Shown here: positions 35,507 through 45,003 of the stretch, in pieces
How the letters are laid out: each line of letters begins with the position of its first letter
Position numbering within the stretch: position 1 is the stretch's first letter
NCBI RefSeq assembly: GCF_001423425.1
Contig: NZ_LMNX01000001.1
Coordinates: forward strand, 268,970 to 332,969
Reading direction: 5' to 3'
From: Rhizobium sp. Leaf306
Lineage (GTDB): Bacteria; Pseudomonadota; Alphaproteobacteria; Rhizobiales; Rhizobiaceae
Length of the DNA: 64,000 nucleotides
Notes under the pieces: model-generated
Seen by the model: only the letters and a program-made list of their open reading frames with translations
Databases searched by the model: none
Told to the model about the DNA's origin: nothing
Translations under genes and position numbers: made by a program

Positions 35507-35931
35507 CCCTTTACGTGGTCGATGCGAGCGTTGTCGTCAAATGGGTCGTCGAAGAACCCGGCACTCCGCAGGCGATGACCCTTTTGAACCGACACGAGTT
35601 GGCGGCGCCCGATCTCATCCTGGCGGAGTGCGCCAACATTTTCTGGAAAAAGGTGCGGCGCCGGGAGTTGTCACTGCCGGAGGCAAGGTTTGCCGCTCTG
35701 ATGATCGAGGGATCGGATCTCCAGCTTCGGGAGATGCTGCCGATCTGGCTGGCGGCCATAGAGCTTGCCGCGCGGATAGACCATCCCGCCTACGATTGCC
35801 TGTATCTGGCCCTTGCCCAACGTGAAGGGCTGCAATTCGTGACGGCCGATGAAAGCCTTGTGCGCAAGCTGGGTCAGAGTACCGATCGGGCGGTAAGGAA
35901 GCTAGCTGTTCCTCTTTCGTCTTTCGCCTGA
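35503..35931 (+). CDS. vapC: PIN-domain RNase toxin VapC
   Basis: A 142-residue PIN-domain protein with conserved acidic residues: Asp 7 (YVVDASVVVKW), Glu 42 (LILAECANIFW), Asp in YDCLYLALAQ and TADESL. VapC toxins are endoribonucleases that act on tRNA or rRNA. It overlaps vapB by four bases (ATGA), so the two are coupled. It ends on the base before the stop of the convergent UPF0104 gene. Confidence 0.9.
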   Translation: MTLYVVDASVVVKWVVEEPGTPQAMTLLNRHELAAPDLILAECANIFWKKVRRRELSLPEARFAALMIEGSDLQLREMLPIWLAAIELAARIDHPAYDCLYLALAQREGLQFVTADESLVRKLGQSTDRAVRKLAVPLSSFA

Positions 35932-36906
35932 TCAATCCCCCCTCTTCGGCCGTGCCGCCAAAAGCGACAATGCGGTGCCGACGAGTGACGAGACGATGAC
36001 GAGGATGTGGGTGTTGACCGCAGCCTTGCCGAGTTCCTCCAATGCCATCCCACCCGCATCCGCTCCGAAGGCTAGCGCGCCGGCGGTAATGCCGGCGGGA
36101 TAGGTGCCGACGCCGGCGGGTGCGTGGACGGGCAGTACCGAGGACAATTCACCACCGAGCGCGCCGCCGAAACCCGGGCCGACCGAGAGCCCGCCGAGCA
36201 GGCCGAGGACCCAGGCGAGAACCGCGATCTTTGTGAACCAATTGACCAGTGTTGCGCCCCAGGCCCGAGCAAAGGCGTTTGCATCGAGCGGCAGACCGGC
36301 CTTGATCTCGTCAAGCAGCGTCTTCCCCTTCGCCGGCAGCAGCTTTTCCGCGAGCTTGAAGGCATGTCCGCGCAAGGCGAAGGCGAGTGCCGGCAGGATG
36401 AGAAACGATGCCCACAGCGCCCAGCCCCAGAGTGCACCCGTCGCGCCACCTGTCTGCAGCACGAGCCCGATGCCGGCGGCGGCCAGCAGGGCGTGCAGAT
36501 CGAACAGCCGCATGACGAGAAGTGCTGCCGTTGCGCGGGTGAGAGAAACGCCGAACTCGCGCCGCATCAGAAGCGGGAAGCTTGCTTCGCCCGAGCGGAA
36601 GGGCAGCATGATGTTGAGAAGGTTGTGGACCTGCACGAGCCGCAGCAACGTGCCGAAGCGGCCGCCGGTTTCGTGCGGGAAATAATCGTAGATCCGCCAG
36701 GTGCGCAGCACATAGGTCGCAAGCAATAACGCGAGCGCTAAAGCAGCCGTTTCCCACCCGGCGGCGCTCCATAATGAAACGACCCTGCCCCAGCCCCAGA
36801 CATAGTGGATGAAGGCGGCGTAGAGGGCCACGATCGCAACTGTGCCAAGCGTCATGGCGTGGCGAATTATCCACGGTCTGCGGCTGGAAACCGGAGAATT
36901 CTTCAT
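35932..36906 (-). CDS. UPF0104 / lysylphosphatidylglycerol synthase TM-like membrane protein
   Basis: A 324-residue membrane protein with about eight helices and conserved UPF0104 segments: TYVLRTWRIYDYFPHETGG, LNIMLPFRSGEASFPLLMRREFG, and the HAPAGVGTYPAGITAGAL motif. It is divergent from the GT2 gene (37029) with a 122-base gap, and with GT39 (38226) makes a compact envelope cluster. A flippase or transport role for a lipid-linked sugar is an inference; family activity is not established. Confidence 0.83.
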   Translation of the reverse strand: MKNSPVSSRRPWIIRHAMTLGTVAIVALYAAFIHYVWGWGRVVSLWSAAGWETAALALALLLATYVLRTWRIYDYFPHETGGRFGTLLRLVQVHNLLNIMLPFRSGEASFPLLMRREFGVSLTRATAALLVMRLFDLHALLAAAGIGLVLQTGGATGALWGWALWASFLILPALAFALRGHAFKLAEKLLPAKGKTLLDEIKAGLPLDANAFARAWGATLVNWFTKIAVLAWVLGLLGGLSVGPGFGGALGGELSSVLPVHAPAGVGTYPAGITAGALAFGADAGGMALEELGKAAVNTHILVIVSSLVGTALSLLAARPKRGD

Positions 36907-37028
36907 ATATCAGGGGGCCCAATACGAGGTTTCGGGTCAAGCATTAAGACCAAGGCGCAGAGACTGCGGCCGCCATGACGGCGGATCGTCACGCCCGAGG
37001 TTTCCCGAGTTTCTAGGAGAAACACAAG

Positions 37029-38075
37029 GTGCGTACAACAGCAAGTTCGGCGGCCGGCACGATCGATGGCACGATCGGCACCGTTTCACCGGTCGAACTC
37101 TCCCTCGTCGTGCCGCTCTTCAACGAAGAGGAAAGCGTCGGTCCGCTGATCGAGCGGATCTGCGCCGCCATGGCCACCTATCCCTCGGCATGGGAACTGA
37201 TCCTGGTCGACGACGGAAGCACCGACGCGACGATCGCCAATGCGAAGCTTTCGCTGTCGCGTTCGGGTCTCATCCTGCGGATCATCGAGCTGCAGCGCAA
37301 TTTCGGCCAGACGGCGGCCATGCAGGCCGGTATTACCGAAGCGCGCGGCCGGCTGATCGCGACGCTCGACGGCGACCTGCAGAACGACCCCAAAGACATT
37401 CCTTCGATGGTCGCCGAACTCGAGCGACGCGAACTCGACCTCCTGGTCGGCTGGCGCAAGAACCGCCAGGACGGGCTGTTCCTGCGCAAGGTGCCTTCCT
37501 TTATCGCCAACCGGCTGATCGGCCGCATCACCGGCGTCCGCCTGCATGACTACGGCTGCTCGCTGAAGATCTATCGCTCGGCGGTCATCAAGCAGGTCCA
37601 GTTGATGGGCGAGATGCACCGCTTTATCCCGGCCTGGGTTGCGGGCGTCGTGCCGAGCTCGCGGATCGGCGAAATGCCTGTCACCCATCACGCCCGCCAG
37701 CACGGCGTTTCGAAATACGGGATCTCGCGCACCTTCCGCGTCATTCTCGATCTTCTGTCGGTGATGTTCTTCATGCGCTTCAAGGCGCGGCCGGGGCATT
37801 TCTTTGGATCGCTCGGCCTTGGCCTCGGTGCGCTTTCGGCTCTGATCCTGTTTTACCTGTTCATCGACAAGTTCATTCTGGGCAACGATATCGGGACACG
37901 TCCGCTCTTCATGATCGGGGTGATGCTGTTCCTGTCCTCGGTGCAGATGATCACCACCGGCATCCTCGCCGAAATGATCGCCCGCATCTATTACCGTGAC
38001 GGCGCGTCGCTCTCCTATATCGTCAGGGCAGTCCACGAGGGTGTCGACTCGAGTGACGCTACGCCGCAGCCGTGA
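37029..38075 (+). CDS. GT2 family polyprenyl-phosphate glycosyltransferase
   Basis: A 348-residue membrane-associated GT2 enzyme: ELSLVVPLFNEEESVGPLIERI, LVDDGSTD, LDGDLQNDPKDIP (DxD-like) then two C-terminal helices (ALILFYLFIDKFIL; FMIGVMLFLSSVQMITTGILAEM). This is the DPM1/ArnC/GtrB group, which makes polyprenyl-phosphate sugars on the cytoplasmic side of the membrane. AGGAG lies 9 bases before the GTG at 37029. In Rhizobium, RgtE is such an enzyme for galacturonic acid; this may be an orthologue, but the sugar is unknown. Confidence 0.88.
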   Translation: MRTTASSAAGTIDGTIGTVSPVELSLVVPLFNEEESVGPLIERICAAMATYPSAWELILVDDGSTDATIANAKLSLSRSGLILRIIELQRNFGQTAAMQAGITEARGRLIATLDGDLQNDPKDIPSMVAELERRELDLLVGWRKNRQDGLFLRKVPSFIANRLIGRITGVRLHDYGCSLKIYRSAVIKQVQLMGEMHRFIPAWVAGVVPSSRIGEMPVTHHARQHGVSKYGISRTFRVILDLLSVMFFMRFKARPGHFFGSLGLGLGALSALILFYLFIDKFILGNDIGTRPLFMIGVMLFLSSVQMITTGILAEMIARIYYRDGASLSYIVRAVHEGVDSSDATPQP

Positions 38076-38225
38076 CACACTCAGCGATATTCTGAAAAAA
38101 CACGTCAAAAGGGCCGCCGGCACGCTGGCTTGCCGCTTGATCTGCGGGCACGGCATGATACGCCAGACAGACATTCGCGCCTGAATTGTTCAGTCTTCGT
38201 CACCGGCGGACGTGGAGAAAACCTT

Positions 38226-39779
38226 TTGCATAGCCTTGAGGGTTCACATTTCTCCACTGTCAGGGTCTCCGCGGACCGGCTTTCCCGCGGCCGCACGTTT
38301 TTCACGGTCCTGGCGGTCTATTTTCTGGTCAATATGGGGGTGCGTGTGGTTCTTCCGCATGCGCTGGAGCTTGACGAAGGCGAACAGGCCTATCTGTCGC
38401 AATGGCTGCTGGCCGGATACGGCACCCAGCCGCCGATCTACAACTGGCTGCAATACCTCGCGGTTCATCTCTTTGGCATGTCGATGCCGACTTTGTCGGG
38501 ACTGAAGAACATGCTTCTGTTCGGTGCCTACGGCTTCTATTTCCTCGCTGCCCGACAGGTCTTGAAGGACAAGCGCCTCGCGGTGGTGGCGGTGCTCGGT
38601 CTTTTGACCATCCCGCAGGTCTCGTTCGAGGCGCAACGGGACCTCAGCCATACCGTGGCGGCGATCTTCGGCAGTTCGCTCTTCCTGTTTGCGCTGTTCA
38701 GGCTCTTATCCGTTCCGACGCTTGCCTCGTTCCTTCTGTTCGGGCTCGCCACGGGAATCGGGGGAATGACCAAGTACAACTTTGTCCTTCTTCCGCTCTG
38801 CGCGATGCTTGCAGTGCTGATGGTAAGCCGGTTTCGAGACCGGGTGCTGGACTGGCGCATCCTTTTGAGCGGCCTGGTGGCGCTGCTTGTAGTTGCCCCG
38901 CATGCCGTCTGGCTGCTCGACAATTTCGAGGCGGCCAGCAGCCGGTCGGTGGACAAACTCATCAGCGCTGACGCCGGTACGCTCGCAGCGATCTCCCGCG
39001 GACTGCGATCTCTGCTCCTGTCATCGACCGGGTTCATGGCCCTCACCGCAGCGGTGTTCGCCATCTCGCTGCGTGAAAAGCTTTCGACGGTCATGAGGGC
39101 CGACGACGACTGGAGCCGGCTTGCCGGTCGCATCCTGGCATTCGTGATGGCCGTCCTTTTGGGCATGGTCCTGTTCGGCGGCGTGGATGACGTGCGCGAC
39201 CGCTGGCTCACGCCGCTGCTGCTGATTCTGCCGCTTTACCTTACGCTGAAGATCGACGCAGCCGGGATCGACATATCGATGCCGCTCAAGCGCCTCTGGG
39301 TCACTGCTGCGGCGATCATGGTGATTGTTCCCCTGATCCTGTTTGGAAGAGTGGCGATCGACCCATTCACGGGCAACTACGGTTACGTCAACATTCCCTT
39401 CGACAAGTTGGCGAAGCAGATCGAGCCGGAACTCGCAAACGACGGTTCCGACCCGCGCCCGGTGCTGATCATTGCCGCCGATGGGCATCTGGCCGGAAAT
39501 ATGCGTTTCAACCTGCCCGATACGACCGTTGTCGTCTCGCACCAGCCGGCCGGCATGGTGACCACGGCAGTCTCCGCCTACCGCAAGGCAGTCTTTGTCT
39601 GGCGCCGCTCGGATGGCACAGTGCCGGACGGGTTTCAAACCGTCTTTGGCCGCTATTTGAAGACGCAGGGGCTCGAAGGGCTTTCGGCTAACCCGGTCAT
39701 CCTGCGCTTTCCCTACTCCTGGGGACACGAAGGCGACCAGTACCCATTCGCCATGGCAGTTGTCGATCTGCCGGACTGA
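38226..39779 (+). CDS. GT39/ArnT-like membrane glycosyltransferase
   Basis: A 517-residue protein with about eleven helices and a first-loop acidic motif (HALELDEGEQAYLSQWLLAGYGTQPPIYNWLQY, in part) typical of ArnT/PMT-type enzymes that transfer sugars from polyprenyl phosphate to a periplasmic acceptor. I use the TTG at 38226, which has GGAGA 8 bases upstream; no ATG lies near the N-terminus. It follows the GT2 gene that may supply its donor. Possible acceptors are lipid A or core LPS; the RgtA-D group does this in Rhizobium. Confidence 0.85.
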   Translation: MHSLEGSHFSTVRVSADRLSRGRTFFTVLAVYFLVNMGVRVVLPHALELDEGEQAYLSQWLLAGYGTQPPIYNWLQYLAVHLFGMSMPTLSGLKNMLLFGAYGFYFLAARQVLKDKRLAVVAVLGLLTIPQVSFEAQRDLSHTVAAIFGSSLFLFALFRLLSVPTLASFLLFGLATGIGGMTKYNFVLLPLCAMLAVLMVSRFRDRVLDWRILLSGLVALLVVAPHAVWLLDNFEAASSRSVDKLISADAGTLAAISRGLRSLLLSSTGFMALTAAVFAISLREKLSTVMRADDDWSRLAGRILAFVMAVLLGMVLFGGVDDVRDRWLTPLLLILPLYLTLKIDAAGIDISMPLKRLWVTAAAIMVIVPLILFGRVAIDPFTGNYGYVNIPFDKLAKQIEPELANDGSDPRPVLIIAADGHLAGNMRFNLPDTTVVVSHQPAGMVTTAVSAYRKAVFVWRRSDGTVPDGFQTVFGRYLKTQGLEGLSANPVILRFPYSWGHEGDQYPFAMAVVDLPD

Positions 39780-39781
39780 CC

Positions 39782-41149
39782 CTATTCCGTCACGGTTTCT
39801 GCGAGGTGATCCAGAGCCTTTGACAGCGTCTCGACCATTTCGTCGACTTCCCCCCGGGTGATGGTGAAGGCCGGCGATGCCAGCATGCGGTCTGCCGTGG
39901 CGCGCATGATCAGCCCGTTTTCGAGGCAGTGGTTGCGCACGAGCGACCCGATATCGTCGGCTTTGGCATAGCGCCGCCGGGTCGCCTTGTCGGCTGCAAG
40001 CTGAAGGCCGCCGATCAAGCCTACGCAATCGGCCTGTCCGACGACCGGATGCGCCTCAAGGCTTTTCCAGCCTTTCGCAAAATAGGGTCCGATATCGTCG
40101 CGGATCCGTTCGACCAGACCTTCGTCTTCGATGATTCGCAGGTTTTCGAGCGCGGCTGCTGCGGCCACTGGGTGGCCCGAATAGGTATAGCCGTGGAAGA
40201 AGTCGCCGACCTCGTTGACCATCACATCCGCGACCCGGTCGGAGACCAGCACGCCGCCGATCGGTAGATAGCCGGAGGACAGGCCTTTCGCGATCGGCGC
40301 GAGATCGGGCTCAAAGCCGTAATGCTGGTAGCCGAACCAGGAGCCGAGCCGGCCGAAGCCGCAGATGACTTCATCGGACACGAGCAGAATGTTGCGGGCC
40401 TTGCAGATGCGCGAGATCTCCGGCCAGTAGGTATCCGGCGGAATGATCACGCCGCCGGCGCCCTGGATCGGCTCGGCAACGAAGGCGGCAACCTTGTCTT
40501 CGCCCAGTTCATCAATCTTGGCTTCAAGCTCGCGCGCTGCTTGCAGGCCGAATTCCTCCGGCGAAAGATCGCCACCCTCGGCATACCAGTAGGGCTGGCC
40601 GATATGGTGGATGCCGTCGATCGGCAGGTTGCCCTGTTCATGCATCAGCTTCATGCCACCCAGCGAGGCGCCGGCGACCGTCGAGCCGTGGTAGCCGTTG
40701 CGCCGCGCGATCACGAGCGTCTTTTCCGGCATGCCGAGCGCCTTCCAGTAGACGCGGGCCATGCGGAACCAGGTGTCGGTGGCCTCTGATCCGGAATTGG
40801 TGAAGAACACGCGGTTCATATGCGGCCCCGCATGCGACGCGATCTTCTGGGCAAGCAGAATGGCGGGCGGCGTCGTGGTGCCGAAGAAGCTGTTGTAATA
40901 GGGCAATTCCTGCATCTGACGGTAGGCAGCGTCCGCGATGGACTTTCGGCCATAGCCGACGTTGACGCACCAGAGGCCCGCAAAGCCGTCGAGATACTTC
41001 TTGCCGGTCGAATCCCAGATATGGCGCCCCTCGGCCCGCTCGATGATGCGGGTGCCCTTGGCGTTCAGCTCTTTCATGTCCGAAAACGGATGAATGTGGT
41101 GAGCGGCATCGATCGCGGCGAGATTGGAGATCGTCGGCTTCTCGTTCAT
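39782..41149 (-). CDS. Class III aminotransferase, omega-amine type (putrescine-pyruvate-like)
   Basis: A 455-residue PLP enzyme with the class III motifs (GNG-type NGYHGSTVAGASLGG; LLVSDEVICGFGRLG; PDLAPIAKGLSSGYLPIGGVL with the PLP lysine in AKGLSSG). It resembles SpuC/YgjG-like omega-aminotransferases that take putrescine or similar amines with pyruvate. AGGGA precedes the ATG at 41149. It is divergent from the glutamine-synthetase-like gene, giving a probable putrescine utilisation pair, and convergent with the GT39 gene with two bases between stop codons. Confidence 0.9.
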   Translation of the reverse strand: MNEKPTISNLAAIDAAHHIHPFSDMKELNAKGTRIIERAEGRHIWDSTGKKYLDGFAGLWCVNVGYGRKSIADAAYRQMQELPYYNSFFGTTTPPAILLAQKIASHAGPHMNRVFFTNSGSEATDTWFRMARVYWKALGMPEKTLVIARRNGYHGSTVAGASLGGMKLMHEQGNLPIDGIHHIGQPYWYAEGGDLSPEEFGLQAARELEAKIDELGEDKVAAFVAEPIQGAGGVIIPPDTYWPEISRICKARNILLVSDEVICGFGRLGSWFGYQHYGFEPDLAPIAKGLSSGYLPIGGVLVSDRVADVMVNEVGDFFHGYTYSGHPVAAAAALENLRIIEDEGLVERIRDDIGPYFAKGWKSLEAHPVVGQADCVGLIGGLQLAADKATRRRYAKADDIGSLVRNHCLENGLIMRATADRMLASPAFTITRGEVDEMVETLSKALDHLAETVTE

Positions 41150-41242
41150 GCGGTTTCCCTCAGGGCTTAGACGCGGCTCAGATTGTGCGACCAATTCTTA
41201 TCGGCTACCAACGAGGCAGCGCAACCATCGAGATGATGCCTC

Positions 41243-42577
41243 ATGACCGAGACCGCAGCCGAGCCCCATATCGAAATCATGCTGGTCGGCATGAACGGCG
41301 ACCTGCGCGGTAAACGCATTCCGATGACGGCCGAAAAGAAGATCTGGGACGGAACGGTACGGCTGCCCTCCTCCACCCAGTCGCTCGATATCTGGGGCTG
41401 CGACAATGACGAGCTGACCGGGCTTTCGATCTCGATCGGCGATCCCGATGGGCTCTGCATTCCCGACCGCCGCACCCTTGCGCCGATGCCCTGGGGGCCG
41501 CCGGGCTCGAAGCAGGTGCTTGCGACCATGCACGAGATGGACGGGCAGCCGAGTTTCATGGATCCGCGTGCGATTCTGGCCAACCTGCTGCAGCGCTTTG
41601 CCAAGCTCGGCCTGACACCGGTCGTGGCGACGGAGCTCGAATTTTACGTGGTCGAAGATGACTGGCGCGAGACCGGACGTCCGCGGCCGCCGGCAAAACT
41701 TGCCTATCGCGGCGAGCCGAACGGGTTCCAGCTCTACGACATGACGGCAGTCGATGCGCTCGACGGCTATCTGCAGACCGTGCGGACATGGGCGCATGCC
41801 CAGGACCTTCCTGCGGATGCGACGACGGCCGAATTCGGCCCAGGTCAGTTCGAGATCAATCTTCTGCACCGGGCGGATGCATTGGCTGCGGCCGACGACT
41901 GCATCTGCCTGAAACGCATCGTCGAACAGGCAGCCAGAAAGCACGGATTGAAATCCACCTGCATGGCAAAGCCCTATTCGGATCATGCCGGTTCCGGCCT
42001 GCATGTGCATGCCAGCATCATCGATTCCGACGGCAACAACATTCTCGACGCCAAGGGCGGCGATCCTGCAAAACTTCGATCCGTCACCGCCGGCATGCTC
42101 AACACAATGCGTGATGCGCAGCTGGTTTTCGCGCCCTATGCAAATTCCTACAGGCGTTTTCAGCCCGATTCGTTTGCGCCCGTCGATATCGACTGGGGCT
42201 TCGGCCATCGCGGAACGGCAGTCCGCATTCCGGACGCGAACGGTCCTGCCGCCCGCATCGAGCACCGCGTCGCCGGTGCCGACGCCAATCCATACCTGCT
42301 GCTGACCGCCATTCTCGGCGGCATGCTCCTAGGGCTCGAAGCGGATCTCGATCCCGGTCCGGCAACGGAGCCCGGCAAAAAACCCCCAGCTTACGCGAAA
42401 CGCCTCACCCATGATTTCCTCACCGCGGTCGAGGATTTTGCTGCCTCGCCTTTCATCCGGGACGTGTTCGGAAAGCGATACCAGACGCTCTTCGGCGACA
42501 CGAAGCGCAAGGAGGCGATCACCTTCCTGCGGACCGTCAGCGACTTCGACTACCAGACCTATCTGCCTCGAATCTAG
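41243..42577 (+). CDS. Glutamine synthetase-like enzyme (gamma-glutamylpolyamine synthetase type)
   Basis: A 444-residue member of the glutamine synthetase superfamily with the beta-grasp N-terminus (LVGMNGDLRGKRIPM) and the catalytic domain (VATELEFYVV; EFGPGQFEINL; KPYSDHAGSGLHVHAS; NSYRRFQPDSFAP; RIPDANGPAARIEHRVAGADANPYL, shown in parts). The lack of the GS-I adenylylation segment and the length match PuuA-like enzymes that join glutamate to putrescine. It is divergent from the aminotransferase, with 93 bases between the starts. Confidence 0.9.
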   Translation: MTETAAEPHIEIMLVGMNGDLRGKRIPMTAEKKIWDGTVRLPSSTQSLDIWGCDNDELTGLSISIGDPDGLCIPDRRTLAPMPWGPPGSKQVLATMHEMDGQPSFMDPRAILANLLQRFAKLGLTPVVATELEFYVVEDDWRETGRPRPPAKLAYRGEPNGFQLYDMTAVDALDGYLQTVRTWAHAQDLPADATTAEFGPGQFEINLLHRADALAAADDCICLKRIVEQAARKHGLKSTCMAKPYSDHAGSGLHVHASIIDSDGNNILDAKGGDPAKLRSVTAGMLNTMRDAQLVFAPYANSYRRFQPDSFAPVDIDWGFGHRGTAVRIPDANGPAARIEHRVAGADANPYLLLTAILGGMLLGLEADLDPGPATEPGKKPPAYAKRLTHDFLTAVEDFAASPFIRDVFGKRYQTLFGDTKRKEAITFLRTVSDFDYQTYLPRI

Positions 42578-42727
42578 GATCCAGCATCCATCGGCGGGCG
42601 GCTGGCGGAACGACGATCTTCGCCATATGATGGGAACCTGCCTGCGAGCCTGCAGGGGTTGCAAAAGGACGTCAGGCGCCACGCGCGGCGCGGACGGGCA
42701 AGGGCCGCTTGGCCGATGGAGACGCTG

Positions 42728-44974
42728 ATGCCGTTCTGCCGAGCTGCCGCAGCAGCCTTTCTCGGCCTTCTCCTGACCGCATCTCCGATGTGGTCGCAGG
42801 ACGCGCCGCTGACCGTCGTCCTCAAGCCCGGTCAGACCGCCGCCGACGTGCAGCAGGTGCTGGATCTTGCGGCCCGCACGGGCCGACCGCTGACGGTGCA
42901 GGTGGAGACCGCGACCACAACCACCGGCGCCGCTGCACACCCCGCGACCTCCGCATCGGACACGACCTCTGGCACTGCCACCGCAACCAGCGCCGACACG
43001 ATGCAGATGACGCCGGAAATGGAAGCGGCCAACATGGGCATGGCCAGCTGGGAACGGTTCTCGGATGCCTCGTCCCACGGGTTCACGACGGCGATTGCGG
43101 GGCTGCAGGCCCTGTCCACCATGGTGGGCATGACGACCACGCATCTGGATGCCGAGGGCATTGCGAACGGCCGGATCGCGATGGTGGCGCTGCTTTCGCT
43201 TTTGGCGGGCGGCGCCGCGGCGCTCAGCGTGCGGCTCCTGTTTGCGCAGTTGCTGCGACACAGCCATTTGCGGGCCCGTCACATCGCCGGCAAGTTCCGC
43301 CGCTTCTTCAAGCGCCTGGTCGGCGATCTGCTGTCGATCGCGATTTTTCTCGGTGTCGCCCGGTGGGTCCTGCTGACGATGCTCGCGGATACCACGGCTG
43401 CCTTCCAGGTCTGCCAGGCCGCCATTGCCTTCGCCCTGATCCTGCTTGTCTACATGGCGGTGGGACGGTTTCTGTTTCGGCCCGATGAGAGCGGCGAAAC
43501 ACTGTTCGCGATCAGCAATCCGCAATGGCATTTCCATATGCTCACCGCCTATGGCGTGATCACCGCCCTGTTTGGTGAGACCATGCGGCTGTGGAACTGG
43601 CTGGGCCTGGACCGGGCCTCACTCGACGGGTGGTTCTTGATCGGCGGCACCCTGCTGACGCTGCTCAAGCTAACCTGGTTCTGGGGCGGCCGCGCCGGCA
43701 TCCGCGCTGCGTTCAAAGGCTCAAGCCCGGGCCCCGTCCGGCGCGTCATCGGCAACCTGCTTCCGGATTTCTATGTCGTTTCGGCCATCTTCATCTGGTT
43801 CTTCGGGTCGGTCATCATCGGCTCGCCGGACAGTGCCCGCTGGAGTTTCGCGGCCGGCTCGACTCAGGTCATCCTGCTGCTCCTCCCGGTGTTCGCACTC
43901 GGAGCCCACCACGTGGTGGACGAGTTCGCGCGGCACTGGGAAACCACCCACGGGGCGGGCCTATGGTCTTCCGTACTCGCCAGCCTTCGCGTGGTTTGCT
44001 CGGGCGCTGTGTGGATCGGCGGCCTCCACCTGATCACCGCGCTCTGGTGGCCGCTGATGACCAGCGGCGGCGACATCGCAACCGGCTGGATCCTCTGGCT
44101 GGAGCGGCTGAGCTTTGCCGTGGTCGCAAGCTGGGCCGTCTACACGCTGGTGTGGAAATACGCCGAGACGATCGCCCCACCGCAGACCGTGATGCTGCCC
44201 GGCCAGGAAGACGAGCAAGCGGACAAGAAGCAGACAAGCCGTCTGACGACGGCGTTGCCGGTGATCCGCAACCTGGTTCTCGGTGCGGTTCTCGCGGTCG
44301 GCTCGCTGATCGTCCTCAGTTCGCTTGGCATCAACGTGGCGCCGCTGCTGGCCGGGTTCGGAGTGCTCGGGCTTGCGCTTTCGTTCGGGTCTCAGGCGCT
44401 GGTGAAGGACGTCGTTTCCGGCATCTTCTTTATTGTCGACGATGCCTTCCGGATTGGCGAGTACATCGATACGGGCAAGCTGCAGGGGACCGTGGAGCAG
44501 ATCACCGTGCGCTCCGTGCGGCTGCGCCATCACAACGGACCCATCCACACCATTCCCTTCGGGCAGATCAGCTCCGTCACCAATTTCAGCCGCGACTGGG
44601 GAACGATCAAGTTCCAGCTCCGCTTCGAGCGCGACAGCGATGCCGAGATCATCCGCCGTGCCGCCAAGAAGGTGGGGCTGGGCATGCTGGAGGATCCGGA
44701 ATTCGGGCCGCAGTTCCTCATTCCGCTGAAGATGCAGGGTATCCAGGACATCACCGAAACGGCGATGATCGTGCGCTTCAAGTTTACCTGCCTGCCCGGC
44801 AATCCGGGCATCCTGAAGCGCGAAGCGATGACGCGGCTGCTGGCTGCCTGCAAGGCCGCCGGCGTGCAGTTCGCATCCAATGCGGTGACGGTGCGCTCGA
44901 ACGGAGCCAATTCCGTCGATATCGAAGCCGCCGCCGCCGGCACGCCGCCACCGCTGACGTCGATCGCTGTCTGA
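42728..44974 (+). CDS. Large MscS-type mechanosensitive channel
   Basis: A 748-residue inner-membrane protein. Residues 1-24 are a signal peptide, followed by a Thr/Ala-rich periplasmic stretch (about 60-110, TTTTGAAAHPATSASDTT), several helices, and the MscS core near the end: PLLAGFGVLGLALSFGSQALVKDVVSGIFFI, EYIDTGKLQGTVEQITVRSVRLR and a C-terminal alpha/beta region. This layout resembles MscK/YbdG-type large channels or the DUF3772-like group. GGAG precedes the ATG at 42728; an ATG at 42716 is also possible. It is convergent with the lipid kinase gene. Confidence 0.9.
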   Translation: MPFCRAAAAAFLGLLLTASPMWSQDAPLTVVLKPGQTAADVQQVLDLAARTGRPLTVQVETATTTTGAAAHPATSASDTTSGTATATSADTMQMTPEMEAANMGMASWERFSDASSHGFTTAIAGLQALSTMVGMTTTHLDAEGIANGRIAMVALLSLLAGGAAALSVRLLFAQLLRHSHLRARHIAGKFRRFFKRLVGDLLSIAIFLGVARWVLLTMLADTTAAFQVCQAAIAFALILLVYMAVGRFLFRPDESGETLFAISNPQWHFHMLTAYGVITALFGETMRLWNWLGLDRASLDGWFLIGGTLLTLLKLTWFWGGRAGIRAAFKGSSPGPVRRVIGNLLPDFYVVSAIFIWFFGSVIIGSPDSARWSFAAGSTQVILLLLPVFALGAHHVVDEFARHWETTHGAGLWSSVLASLRVVCSGAVWIGGLHLITALWWPLMTSGGDIATGWILWLERLSFAVVASWAVYTLVWKYAETIAPPQTVMLPGQEDEQADKKQTSRLTTALPVIRNLVLGAVLAVGSLIVLSSLGINVAPLLAGFGVLGLALSFGSQALVKDVVSGIFFIVDDAFRIGEYIDTGKLQGTVEQITVRSVRLRHHNGPIHTIPFGQISSVTNFSRDWGTIKFQLRFERDSDAEIIRRAAKKVGLGMLEDPEFGPQFLIPLKMQGIQDITETAMIVRFKFTCLPGNPGILKREAMTRLLAACKAAGVQFASNAVTVRSNGANSVDIEAAAAGTPPPLTSIAV

Positions 44975-45003
44975 GCGTTCGACATTGCCGCGTTCAGCGC
45001 CGA

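Noticed and set aside
33697-35595. 632-residue open frame opposite amn and vapB
   Set aside because: Overlaps three well-supported genes on the other strand and has no domain.
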